Below, one piece after another: positions 1-5,192 of a stretch of 6,489 bases of DNA; positions within the stretch are counted from its first letter, which is position 1, and each line of letters starts with the position of its first letter. Below the pieces are notes generated by a model, which saw only the letters and a list, made by a program, of their open reading frames with translations, searched no databases and was not told the DNA's origin. Both the position numbers and the translations under genes were made by a program. Origin of the DNA: JALJPB01 sp963933115 (GTDB lineage Bacteria > Pseudomonadota > Gammaproteobacteria > Enterobacterales > Alteromonadaceae); assembly GCA_963933115.1 (NCBI GenBank), contig CAWVSL010000076.1:1-6489 (forward strand), written 5' to 3'.

Positions 1-31
1 AAAGGTGTAAGTCATTGATTTAAAATAGAGT

Positions 32-144
32 GGTGGCAACCCAAACAGCCACACCCCGGCACATAAGTCATCTGCTGCGGTTGCTTCCTTCCGGATCTGG
101 CCGAGTTCACAGAGTATCATTGCGAGGGGACCGAAAGGGTCACC
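32..144 (-). ncRNA. ffs: 4.5S RNA (bacterial small signal recognition particle RNA)
   Basis: This is the RNA core of the signal recognition particle. It binds Ffh and, with the receptor FtsY, directs ribosomes making inner-membrane proteins to the translocon. Read on the minus strand, the region contains the near-invariant SRP core: CCGGAAGGAAGCAACC (GGAA tetraloop plus the asymmetric internal loop bound by the Ffh M domain), followed by GCAGATGAC and GTGCCGGGGTG, which match the same blocks of E. coli 4.5S RNA. The ends were set by base pairing: the 5' GGTGACCC can pair with the 3' GGGT and CACC, with UGC bulged. This gives about 113 nt against 114 nt in E. coli. Ends are uncertain by a few bases. 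A short open frame across this region (30-215, plus) is not a gene. Confidence 0.95.
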
Positions 145-179
145 ATAGAACTTGTATTGCACTATTATTACAAAGAGAA

Positions 180-226
180 ATTATAGTAGCGGCGCGGATT
201 ATCCCTAATCAATAAGCTAGATGCAA
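180..226 (-). promoter_or_regulatory. Promoter of ffs
   Basis: On the minus strand, TTGCAT (221-226) lies 17 bp before GATAAT (198-203). The next seven bases (191-197) are all G or C, the kind of discriminator found at stringently controlled stable-RNA promoters. Transcription would start near 191, leaving a leader of about 46 nt before the mature 4.5S 5' end, which RNase P would be expected to remove as in E. coli. A second perfect -10-like TATAAT sits at 180-185 but lacks a good -35 at proper spacing. The first promoter is preferred. No mapped start site is available, so this is inference from motif and spacing. Confidence 0.65.
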
Positions 227-526
227 GTACTTGTTTTAAAATTTAAACTGCTTGCGGATTTTTTGAACAGCATTAATAAGATATAATTTTTAACACTTAA
301 ATTGAGGTTAAATATTATCGTCAATATAAGAAGACAACTAGACAATCAATCATATTTTTTAACAATATAGATCCATAAGTAGCAATACTCTGGACTGAGA
401 TGTAATTAAAAATCAAATACTCTTACTATTTTAAATAAAATACAAGAAGCTTAAAAAGCTAATAGGAGTTAGGCTAGTCTTGTTGTATATATTACCTAAC
501 CATTCGTCCTCTAGCTTTAGATAGAC
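227..526. other. Gene-free AT-rich intergenic stretch
   Basis: No ORF with plausible length, codon use and ribosome binding site was found on either strand, and no tRNA cloverleaf was recognised. The one notable structure is the interrupted inverted repeat at 455-518, listed separately. The rest appears to be spacer between the ffs promoter and the 3' end of the DUF3014 gene. Confidence 0.6.
455..518 (-). repeat. Interrupted inverted repeat (long imperfect hairpin)
   Basis: Three arm segments pair in order: AAAGCTA (455-461) with TAGCTTT (512-518), AGGA (464-467) with TCCT (507-510), and GTTAGG (468-473) with CCTAAC (495-500). The left and right arms are broken by AT/C and by a six-base bulge (501-506), and the loop is 21 nt. 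That is 17 paired bases. Read on the minus strand the structure ends in TAGCTTTTTAAG, so a short U-run follows or overlaps the last stem. It could be a weak terminator or 3'-UTR structure for the DUF3014 transcript, or a decayed mobile repeat. Confidence 0.4.
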
Positions 527-561
527 AAAAAACACTGATGAATAAACTACTACTTATTCAT
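527..561 (-). terminator. Possible terminator of the DUF3014 gene
   Basis: On the minus strand ATGAATAA (554-561) and TTATTCAT (538-545) form a perfect 8-bp stem with an 8-nt loop, and the arm nearest the gene includes the stop codon. Five bases (CAGTG) separate the stem from a run of six T (532 to 527). The stem is almost all A-T and the gap before the T-run is not ideal, so termination may be weak. Confidence 0.35.
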
Positions 562-1426
562 TCATAGAAGTCTTTTCAGCTAATTTTTCACTAAACTCAA
601 GTAACGTTGATTTGATAATTAAAAGATTTTCCTTACCTAAACGCAACAGGAGCTTATCAACATCATCTAAAGCTTCAATGGCTGAGTCTTGATATTTATA
701 CATCACACTTGGCCTAATGATTTTCAAAGGTGATTTAGGGAGTTCAGCATCTAATATCCGTATAATTGCAGTTTGTAAAGTATCAGTAAAGTTATCATCT
801 GGATAACCTAATTCGTCATAAGCTTCATCAATTAAAGGTTTAATCTCCAGATACCAACTGATTAAACTTTCAATATCGGTTGATTTAATGAGGTCAATAT
901 ACAAACTAAAACGTCTTTCTGAACTATTGTCCCATAACCACTCTTGTTGATTATTGTCATCAAAACTTTGGGTTTCTATAGCAGAAAAACTTGAATTGGG
1001 TAAAACCAAAGGACTATGTTTATAAGTCACCGTTCCTTTTGAAAAATTATCAGTAAAAACAACAATACGGCGAATCATGTTATCATCGACAACCAATTTC
1101 AATAGCTCTTTTCGCCAGGTCAATGAAGGAAGCTTTTCTTTTAACCAGCTGTCACTTTCATTTAAAGACGGCAAGGGAGAAACTTCAACTAACTCAATAG
1201 CAGGGCGTTCCACAACAACTTGAATTTCAGGTATTACTTCAGCTGGAATGATAGCGGCAACTTCAACGACCTCTTCAACAGCCTCTTTTTCAACAACCAC
1301 CGGCAGCTCTTGCTGACTATCAGAATAAAACCAAAGAGATAGTCCAAGAATAACCACTATAATAATACTGATTAACAACCAGGAGCTTGGTTTTGAAACG
1401 TTTTCATTAGATGCTGAATTTTTCAT
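554..1426 (-). CDS. DUF3014 family membrane-anchored protein
   Basis: The product has 290 residues. It has a short polar N-terminus, one hydrophobic segment (about 16-34) without a clear signal-peptidase site, a Val/Glu/Pro-rich spacer (about 41-82), then a soluble domain (about 85-282). The domain matches my recollection of DUF3014 family landmarks: LPSLNESD near 86-92, an IRRIV block near 118-122, Y-LI-S with LI-WY in the middle (176-192), AYDELGYPD (202-210) and LLLRLGKEN near the end. The layout predicts an inner-membrane anchor with the domain in the periplasm. The molecular function of the family is unknown to me. The ATG at 1424-1426 is preceded by AGAGG four bases upstream, short but acceptable. 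It appears to be a single-gene unit, and the palindrome at 1464-1497 lies in its upstream region. Confidence 0.85.
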   Translation of the reverse strand: MKNSASNENVSKPSSWLLISIIIVVILGLSLWFYSDSQQELPVVVEKEAVEEVVEVAAIIPAEVIPEIQVVVERPAIELVEVSPLPSLNESDSWLKEKLPSLTWRKELLKLVVDDNMIRRIVVFTDNFSKGTVTYKHSPLVLPNSSFSAIETQSFDDNNQQEWLWDNSSERRFSLYIDLIKSTDIESLISWYLEIKPLIDEAYDELGYPDDNFTDTLQTAIIRILDAELPKSPLKIIRPSVMYKYQDSAIEALDDVDKLLLRLGKENLLIIKSTLLEFSEKLAEKTSMNE

Positions 1427-1463
1427 ATGGCCTCTTTATGAGTTAATAATCAATAAGTAAAAC

Positions 1464-1497
1464 TTAATGGTTTATGCTTATCAGTATAAACCATTAA
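1464..1497. repeat. 15-bp palindrome upstream of the DUF3014 gene
   Basis: TTAATGGTTTATGCT (1464-1478) faces AGTATAAACCATTAA (1483-1497) across a TATC loop. Twelve outer pairs are perfect. The thirteenth is G-U in plus-strand RNA but C-A in minus-strand RNA, so a plus-strand transcript folds slightly better. No T-run follows directly on either strand, which argues against a simple intrinsic terminator. On the minus strand one arm contains TATACT, a -10-like hexamer 58-63 bp before the DUF3014 start, although no convincing -35 was found. It could be an operator, a 5'-leader hairpin or a remnant of a small repeat. Confidence 0.6.
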
Positions 1498-1589
1498 TAC
1501 ATTCGAACCCTTTTTATTAATTGATGCAAGTATTAACTAGAACTAATTGATAAAAATTCCAATAACGGTTTATTTATACTACATATACA

Positions 1590-1817
1590 TTGAAAGCTAA
1601 TAGCGTCGAGAAAATCTGTCAGTACGTTGTTGAACGTGAGTTTTTTCTGCTTGACGACTTGTTAACAAGAAGTCAATTTGAGTTGAATTATCAAGGTCTG
1701 TTCGTACATAAGAATAAAGTTGCTTATATGTTGATATTAATGAGGTTTTTCATAGTGCAGTTGTCTTTGTTATACTTTGGCTTCTTATTGCTTATTAAAT
1801 CTTTGTTAAATGGTTAA
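1590..1817 (+). CDS. Hypothetical 75-residue protein with C-terminal membrane segment (doubtful)
   Basis: I do not recognise this protein. The open frame begins at TTG, has a polar N-terminal half (SVEKICQYVVERE near 5-17, then LLDDLLTRSQFELN) and ends in one strongly hydrophobic stretch (about 44-69) followed by a short tail. If translated, it could be an inner-membrane protein anchored at its C-terminus. Codon use looks coding-like. Against it, no Shine-Dalgarno precedes the TTG, and the frame opens only nine codons further upstream (TAA at 1563-1565) without an ATG. The first ATG is codon 47, at the membrane segment. TATACT at 1575-1580 would place a transcript start almost at the TTG, so a leaderless message is conceivable, but no good -35 is present. 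It could also be the 3' remnant of a longer gene. Confidence 0.3.
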   Translation: MKANSVEKICQYVVEREFFLLDDLLTRSQFELNYQGLFVHKNKVAYMLILMRFFIVQLSLLYFGFLLLIKSLLNG

Positions 1818-1844
1818 GTCCATTAACGGCTAATTGAAAGCTTC

Positions 1845-1871
1845 AAAAAAGTTGATTGCTATTAACCAACT
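1845..1871 (-). terminator. Intrinsic terminator of dbpA
   Basis: Read on the minus strand, AGTTGGTT (1864-1871) pairs with AATCAACT (1850-1857) across the loop AATAGC. This is an 8-bp stem with one G-U pair, continued by T residues (1849 to 1845). The G-U pair becomes an A-C mismatch in plus-strand RNA, so the signal points toward minus-strand transcripts, meaning dbpA, whose stop codon lies about 55 bp upstream. Confidence 0.65.
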
Positions 1872-1925
1872 GTGCTTGAAACCATCACTAATAAATTGGG
1901 TTTTATTCACTCGTTATAAGTGAGA

Positions 1926-3323
1926 TTAGGCTCTCAGATGTCTTACTCTAAAGGTTCGGCCTTTTAATTTGCCTTTTTCCAATTTTGCTAAAGCGAGTTT
2001 TAATACACTTTTTTCAACCGCAACATAGGCCCAATTATCAAGTACGCTAATTTTACCTACTTGCTCACCTTTAATACCATTTTCACCCGTTAATGCGCCC
2101 ACAATATCACCGGGCCTAACTTTCTGTTTTTTACCACCATCAATTTGTAGGGTGGCCATTTTCCCTTGTGTTGGTTTTTGATCTAAAACACTTAAATCAG
2201 GTAAAGTTTCTCCCTCAATGACTTGATCGAGATAATCTTCAAGTAGGCCAACTTTATAACTTTCCTTATCGCTAAATAAAGAACAGGCAATGCCTTTGCT
2301 ACCCGCTCGTCCTGTTCGGCCGATACGATGAACATGAATTTCACTGTCACGAGCAATATGATAATTAATAACGGCATCTAATTCGTCAATATCTAAACCC
2401 CTTGAGGCGACATCTGTAGCAACTAAAACAGCAACACTTTTATTAGCAAAGCGTATCAAGGTTTGATCTCGGTCTCTTTGTTCTAAATCGCCATGCAAAG
2501 CGAGTACACTAAAACCAAAGTCATGTAATTGATCAGCAACTTCTTGTGCATCTTTTTTAGTATTACAAAAGATAACTGTTGATTGGGGATTGTGAGCCAA
2601 TAAAAGTAACCTAACAGCTAATAGTCGTTGCTCTACATCCTCAACCTTATAGAAGTGTTGTTTTATCGTGTCATCATCATGGGTAGATTCAACTTTAGCC
2701 ATAACAGGGTTTACCATGATATTTTGGGCTATTGTTTGAATTTGTTTTGGGAAAGTAGCACTAAATAATAATGTTTGACGCTGTTTCGGCGATCGCTCAA
2801 CAATATTATCAAGGGCAGCTTGAAAGCCCATTTCTAACATGCGGTCAGCTTCATCTAAAATTAAAATCTCTAAATGGTCTAATTTTAGTGTGCCTTTAAT
2901 AACATGTTCTTCAACTCGCCCCGGTGTACCAACAATAATATGTGCTCCGTGTTCAAGAGAGCCAATTTGTGGTCCAAACGGGGTACCTCCACATAAAGTA
3001 AGCACTTTAATATTATGAATGGTGCGAGCCAATTTTCTGATTTCTTTTGCAACCTGATCGGCTAGTTCTCGTGTTGGGCATAAGATCAGTGATTGGATTC
3101 GAAAACGCTTTACATCGAGTTTTTCAAGTAAACCTAAACCAAATGCAGCAGTTTTACCTGAGCCAGTTTTCCCTTGCCCAATGACATCTTTACCTGCAAG
3201 AATGTCAGGTAAACTCAATGCTTGAATAGGTGTCATTTTTTGATAATCTAAAGAAGATAAATTTTTCAATAAATCATCATTTAAGTTTAAAGATGAGAAG
3301 TCTGTCGCTTTATTTGGGCTCAA
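1926..3323 (-). CDS. dbpA: ATP-dependent RNA helicase DbpA
   Basis: This is a DEAD-box RNA helicase of 465 residues (E. coli DbpA has 457) that remodels 23S rRNA during assembly of the large ribosomal subunit; the family is recruited through hairpin 92. Motifs in order: Q motif with F9 and TPIQ (31-34), Walker A GKTGSGKT (51-58), PTRELA (83-88), TPGR (133-136), DEAD (157-160), SAT (188-190), VIFCNTKK (250-257), HGDLEQRDRDQTL (277-289), ATDVASRGLDI (302-312) and HRIGRTGRAG (332-341). The DbpA-specific RNA-binding domain covers about 388-465 (MATLQIDGGKKQKVRPGD, GALTG, then GKLKGRTFRVR), which separates it from RhlE, SrmB and RhlB. Walker A has Gly where E. coli DbpA has Ala. The start is TTG: AAGGA lies 7 bp upstream, the N-terminus aligns with E. 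coli DbpA, and the next in-frame Met is residue 30, inside the Q-motif region. All catalytic motifs are intact. Confidence 0.96.
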   Translation of the reverse strand: MSPNKATDFSSLNLNDDLLKNLSSLDYQKMTPIQALSLPDILAGKDVIGQGKTGSGKTAAFGLGLLEKLDVKRFRIQSLILCPTRELADQVAKEIRKLARTIHNIKVLTLCGGTPFGPQIGSLEHGAHIIVGTPGRVEEHVIKGTLKLDHLEILILDEADRMLEMGFQAALDNIVERSPKQRQTLLFSATFPKQIQTIAQNIMVNPVMAKVESTHDDDTIKQHFYKVEDVEQRLLAVRLLLLAHNPQSTVIFCNTKKDAQEVADQLHDFGFSVLALHGDLEQRDRDQTLIRFANKSVAVLVATDVASRGLDIDELDAVINYHIARDSEIHVHRIGRTGRAGSKGIACSLFSDKESYKVGLLEDYLDQVIEGETLPDLSVLDQKPTQGKMATLQIDGGKKQKVRPGDIVGALTGENGIKGEQVGKISVLDNWAYVAVEKSVLKLALAKLEKGKLKGRTFRVRHLRA

Positions 3324-3330
3324 GGTAAAA

Positions 3331-3335
3331 TCCTT
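3331..3335 (-). promoter_or_regulatory. Ribosome binding site deciding the TTG start of dbpA
   Basis: AAGGA on the minus strand lies 7 bp before TTG (3321-3323). The only nearby ATG (in ATGTAA upstream of the site) is followed at once by a stop, and no in-frame ATG occurs before codon 30, so TTG is the supported start. Confidence 0.75.
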
Positions 3336-3372
3336 TATTTACATTATTTGATCGCTGGACTATATGTCGCGC

Positions 3373-3378
3373 ATAATA
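3373..3378 (-). promoter_or_regulatory. Candidate -10 element for dbpA
   Basis: On the minus strand TATTAT is followed by GCGCGAC, a GC-rich discriminator resembling the one before ffs. The hexamer 17 bp upstream (TGGTTG) is a poor -35. The element would give a leader of roughly 45 nt. Motif evidence only, and weak. Confidence 0.3.
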
Positions 3379-3446
3379 ACAGCAAATGATAGCGGCAACC
3401 ATAAGCAACTAAGCATTTTTCAAATGGCTATTTTTAATGGCTTGAG

Positions 3447-3452
3447 TATAAT
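3447..3452 (+). promoter_or_regulatory. Candidate -10 element for the DUF2986 gene
   Basis: A perfect TATAAT lies in the 198-bp divergent region between dbpA and the DUF2986 gene, 69 bp before the latter's ATG. No good -35 was found at 16-18 bp; TTTCAA at 3418-3423 is too far away. An activator-dependent promoter is possible. Confidence 0.35.
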
Positions 3453-3521
3453 GCTCATAAATCAATTTGTTCTCAACGCTCATATTCAGAACAAACCAAA
3501 TACAATACAATAGAAGTAACA

Positions 3522-3695
3522 ATGAATAGAAAAAAGAAAATAAACCAATCATTACAAAAACGTGTAAAAAAAACTAATGCAAAATTACACACCAGTAATA
3601 AGCCTAAATATGTTTCTAAAGCCGAACGAGCAAAAATCACTACTGAATTGACTAACGATAATAGTGATAATAACGAAAGTGAAACAAAAGTTTAA
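3522..3695 (+). CDS. DUF2986 family small basic protein (57 residues)
   Basis: This short gene encodes MNRKKKINQSLQKRVKKTNA followed by KLHTSNKPKYVSKAERAK and an acidic, Asn/Ser-rich tail. The N-terminal two thirds are strongly basic. The NRKKKINQ start, the KAKLH/SNKP-type centre and YVSKAERAK match what I remember of DUF2986, a family of small proteins from Vibrio, Shewanella and Alteromonas relatives with no known function. The charge suggests nucleic-acid or ribosome contact, but that is only inference. The ATG is weakly served: GAAG lies several bases upstream in TAGAAGTAACA. The gene is divergent from dbpA and converges on the methyltransferase gene. Its TAA (3693-3695) overlaps the TAA of that gene on the other strand (complement of 3692-3694). 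Confidence 0.8.
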   Translation: MNRKKKINQSLQKRVKKTNAKLHTSNKPKYVSKAERAKITTELTNDNSDNNESETKV

Positions 3696-4207
3696 AGTGA
3701 GCCCCTCACTTTCACTTTGTTATTAGTGTCTCGGCTTTTTTTAATTAACTCATCATTTGCAATAACATCATTAGTCTTTGCCAGCCTGTCGTAAAGCAAT
3801 ACATTAACAGAGGCAGCTAAATTCATACAACCTACGGTTGGCACATAAACAACAGCATCAGCATGATCAATGACCTGCTGTGATATAGTGCCATCTTCGG
3901 GACCAAAGATATAAAAGGCTTTAGTTGGGTGGATAAAATTGGGTAGCGGTATCGCACCTTCGATTAAATCAACACAAATGACTTTAGTATCTTCTTCAAT
4001 GCTGTCGAGCAGGCACTTAACCCCTATTAGTGGAATACTTTCGCTTACATTTTTTGTATCCGTATTAAATTTGGCCGCCCTAGCATAACGTTCACCCGTA
4101 TAATATACGCCATCGACTTGAAAACAACCGGCAGCACGCATCACAGCGCCTACATTGGTTGGACTCTTTGGGTTGGTTAAGCCAATGGTTACACAGCCAG
4201 TTTTCAT
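3692..4207 (-). CDS. SpoU/TrmH-family RNA methyltransferase
   Basis: The 171-residue product is a single-domain SPOUT-class enzyme. Such enzymes transfer a methyl group from S-adenosylmethionine to a ribose 2'-OH of tRNA or rRNA and act as dimers with a trefoil-knotted cofactor site. Motif 1 is PTNVGAVMRAAGCF (16-29, with Asn18 and Arg24), motif 2 is YIFGPEDGTIS (99-109, with Glu104) and motif 3 is VPTVGCMNLAASVNVLLYD (122-140, with Asn129). The length is close to TrmL, but motif 1 differs from the usual TrmL form and there is no N-terminal substrate-binding domain as in TrmH or RlmB, so the target RNA cannot be named. The ATG at 4205-4207 has AAAGG about 10 bp upstream, rather far. A hairpin precedes this site (4226-4279). 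The stop codon overlaps the DUF2986 stop. Confidence 0.88.
   Translation of the reverse strand: MKTGCVTIGLTNPKSPTNVGAVMRAAGCFQVDGVYYTGERYARAAKFNTDTKNVSESIPLIGVKCLLDSIEEDTKVICVDLIEGAIPLPNFIHPTKAFYIFGPEDGTISQQVIDHADAVVYVPTVGCMNLAASVNVLLYDRLAKTNDVIANDELIKKSRDTNNKVKVRGSL
3694..3712. terminator. Hairpin at the convergent gene junction, possible terminator
   Basis: AAAGTGAG (3694-3701) and CTCACTTT (3705-3712) form a perfect 8-bp stem with a CCC loop. It lies at the shared 3' ends of the DUF2986 gene (plus) and the methyltransferase gene (minus), and its left arm includes bases of both stop codons. The following bases are T-rich but not a clean T-run on either strand: TCACTTTGTT on plus and AAACTTTTGTTT on minus. 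It may work as a compact bidirectional terminator, better for the minus strand. Confidence 0.45.
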
Positions 4208-4225
4208 TAAATTAATACCTTTTAA

Positions 4226-4279
4226 GTCTATCTTTTGTTGAATAAATTTAAAAACAACAATTTTCTTACAAAAGTAGAC
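4226..4279. repeat. Inverted repeat just upstream of the methyltransferase ribosome binding site
   Basis: GTCTA (4226-4230) plus CTTTTGT (4232-4238) pair with ACAAAAG (4268-4274) and TAGAC (4275-4279). This gives 12 pairs with a single-base bulge (T4231) and a 29-nt AT-rich loop. An alternative inner pairing, TTGTTG (4235-4240) with CAACAA (4255-4260), competes with it. On the minus strand the element ends about 5 bp before the AAAGG site of the methyltransferase gene, so it could fold in its leader. Confidence 0.4.
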
Positions 4280-4477
4280 ATTTTAAACACTAATGAACTT
4301 ATATCAATGGTACTAACAACTAGCGATAAATGAAACCATCACTTTTCTATCGTGGTTAAAGTAGCATATAAGAGTAAAGAACTAACATCATACCAAACAG
4401 TGTGTCACTTCAATGCATATAAGTGAGTCAAACCTGTAAAAAGTAAACAACTCTATTGTAAAGTTAACATCAAAATC

Positions 4478-4515
4478 AAAATCGACTTCAATTATAGTTA
4501 ATAGCATTCGATTTT
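4478..4515 (+). repeat. Inverted repeat followed by T-run (terminator-like)
   Basis: AAAATCGA (4478-4485) pairs with TCGATTTT (4508-4515), and two more T follow. The 22-nt loop contains a smaller ATTA/TAAT pair that could extend the fold. On the plus strand it looks like a weak intrinsic terminator, yet no plus-strand gene lies upstream within this region. Confidence 0.3.
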
Positions 4516-4596
4516 TTGTATTTCTTATAGATTTTATATATTTATCAATCTATTATAAATAACTAGTAATTATAAACGAACAAACTAAGGGATTTA

Positions 4597-5073
4597 ATGA
4601 ACAAACCACAAAGAGATATCACCTTACGATTTCTAGCTGAGCCGCAGGATGTTAATTTTGGTGGTAAAGTGCATGGCGGCGCAGTGATGAAATGGATAGA
4701 TTTAGCAGCTTATGCCTGTGCTGCTGGCTGGAGCGGTAGATATTGTGTGACCGCATATGCGGGAGGTATTAGGTTTGTTGCTCCTATTCATGTTGGCTCT
4801 TTGGTTGAAGTTGAAGCTAAGGTTATCTACACCGGGAATTCTTCAATGCATATTGCTCTCGAGGTAAATGCTTGTGATCCAAAGTCACTCAACCGCCGAT
4901 TAACGACTCATTGTATTGTGATTATGGTCGCCGTAGATGAAACAGGCCAAAAAATCACTATTCCAAAATGGCAACCCGAATCAGAAAATGATATTAAACA
5001 ACACAAAGCAGCAGTAAAGCTAATGGAAATGCGTAAACAAATTGGCGAAGAAATGCAAATATTTGTTGAATAA
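4597..5073 (+). CDS. Hotdog-fold acyl-CoA thioesterase (YciA/BACH-like)
   Basis: The product (158 residues) most likely hydrolyses acyl-CoA thioesters to free fatty acid and CoA in the cytoplasm. It carries the family signature NFGGKVHGGAVMKWID (20-35). Asn20, the Gly-rich stretch with His26-Gly27-Gly28, and the catalytic-type Asp35 are all present. It continues with GGIRFVAPIHVGSLVEVEAKV (56-76) and the later strand HCIVIMVAVDETGQ, as in YciA and cytosolic acyl-CoA hydrolases. It is longer than YciA (about 130 residues) because of a charged, probably helical C-terminal extension (about 128-158). AAGGG lies 5 bp before the ATG. The acyl-chain preference cannot be read from sequence. No clear terminator follows; a small ORF overlaps its stop codon. 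Confidence 0.88.
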   Translation: MNKPQRDITLRFLAEPQDVNFGGKVHGGAVMKWIDLAAYACAAGWSGRYCVTAYAGGIRFVAPIHVGSLVEVEAKVIYTGNSSMHIALEVNACDPKSLNRRLTTHCIVIMVAVDETGQKITIPKWQPESENDIKQHKAAVKLMEMRKQIGEEMQIFVE

Positions 5074-5150
5074 TGATTAGAAAAATTTTACATCTAGGTT
5101 ATTTAATTGCTGGTTCTTTAGCAATGAACAGCTTATTATCTGTGCCATAA
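5073..5150 (+). CDS. Possible 25-residue hydrophobic peptide overlapping the thioesterase stop
   Basis: The ATG at 5073-5075 shares its A with the thioesterase TAA (TAATG), an arrangement typical of translational coupling. The peptide reads MIRKILHLGYLIAGSLAMNS and then LLSVP: a basic start and a hydrophobic core, like a signal or membrane peptide. No independent Shine-Dalgarno is evident. It ends 42 bp before the cyclophilin ATG. It could be a small membrane peptide, a leader, the remnant of a lost secreted gene, or chance. I recognise no family. Confidence 0.25.
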   Translation: MIRKILHLGYLIAGSLAMNSLLSVP

Positions 5151-5192
5151 ATTTAGTATTTACATCTCAATTATTTAAACCTGTGAGGCAGT

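Larger units (their letters stand above)
4208..4596. other. Gene-free AT-rich region between divergent genes
   Basis: The 389 bp lie between the divergent methyltransferase and thioesterase starts. I see no credible ORF or tRNA. It holds three inverted repeats: 4226-4279, the 6-bp TCACTT/AAGTGA pair at 4405-4426, and 4478-4515 with a T-run. Very AT-rich sequence from about 4510 to 4570 probably contains the thioesterase promoter; TTGTAT at 4516-4521 is a possible -35, but no -10 at good spacing stands out. An unannotated small RNA is possible but not demonstrated. Confidence 0.5.

Noticed and set aside
30..215. Plus-strand 61-codon ORF
   Set aside because: It lies antisense over the 4.5S RNA and its promoter; the RNA signature is unmistakable and the peptide looks random and Arg/His-rich.
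227..526. Possible tRNA or second stable RNA near ffs
   Set aside because: No cloverleaf, no T-loop consensus and no CCA end could be assembled on either strand.
1907..1923. TCACT/AGTGA hairpin just downstream of the dbpA stop
   Set aside because: Only five pairs and no T-run; the hairpin at 1845-1871 is a better terminator.
2192..2377. Minus-strand 61-codon ORF inside dbpA
   Set aside because: It sits in another frame of the same strand within well-conserved helicase coding sequence; it is a shadow of dbpA.
1878..4343. TGAAACCATCACT occurring near 1880 and again near 4331
   Set aside because: A 13-base match without flanking similarity; most likely chance in AT-rich spacer.
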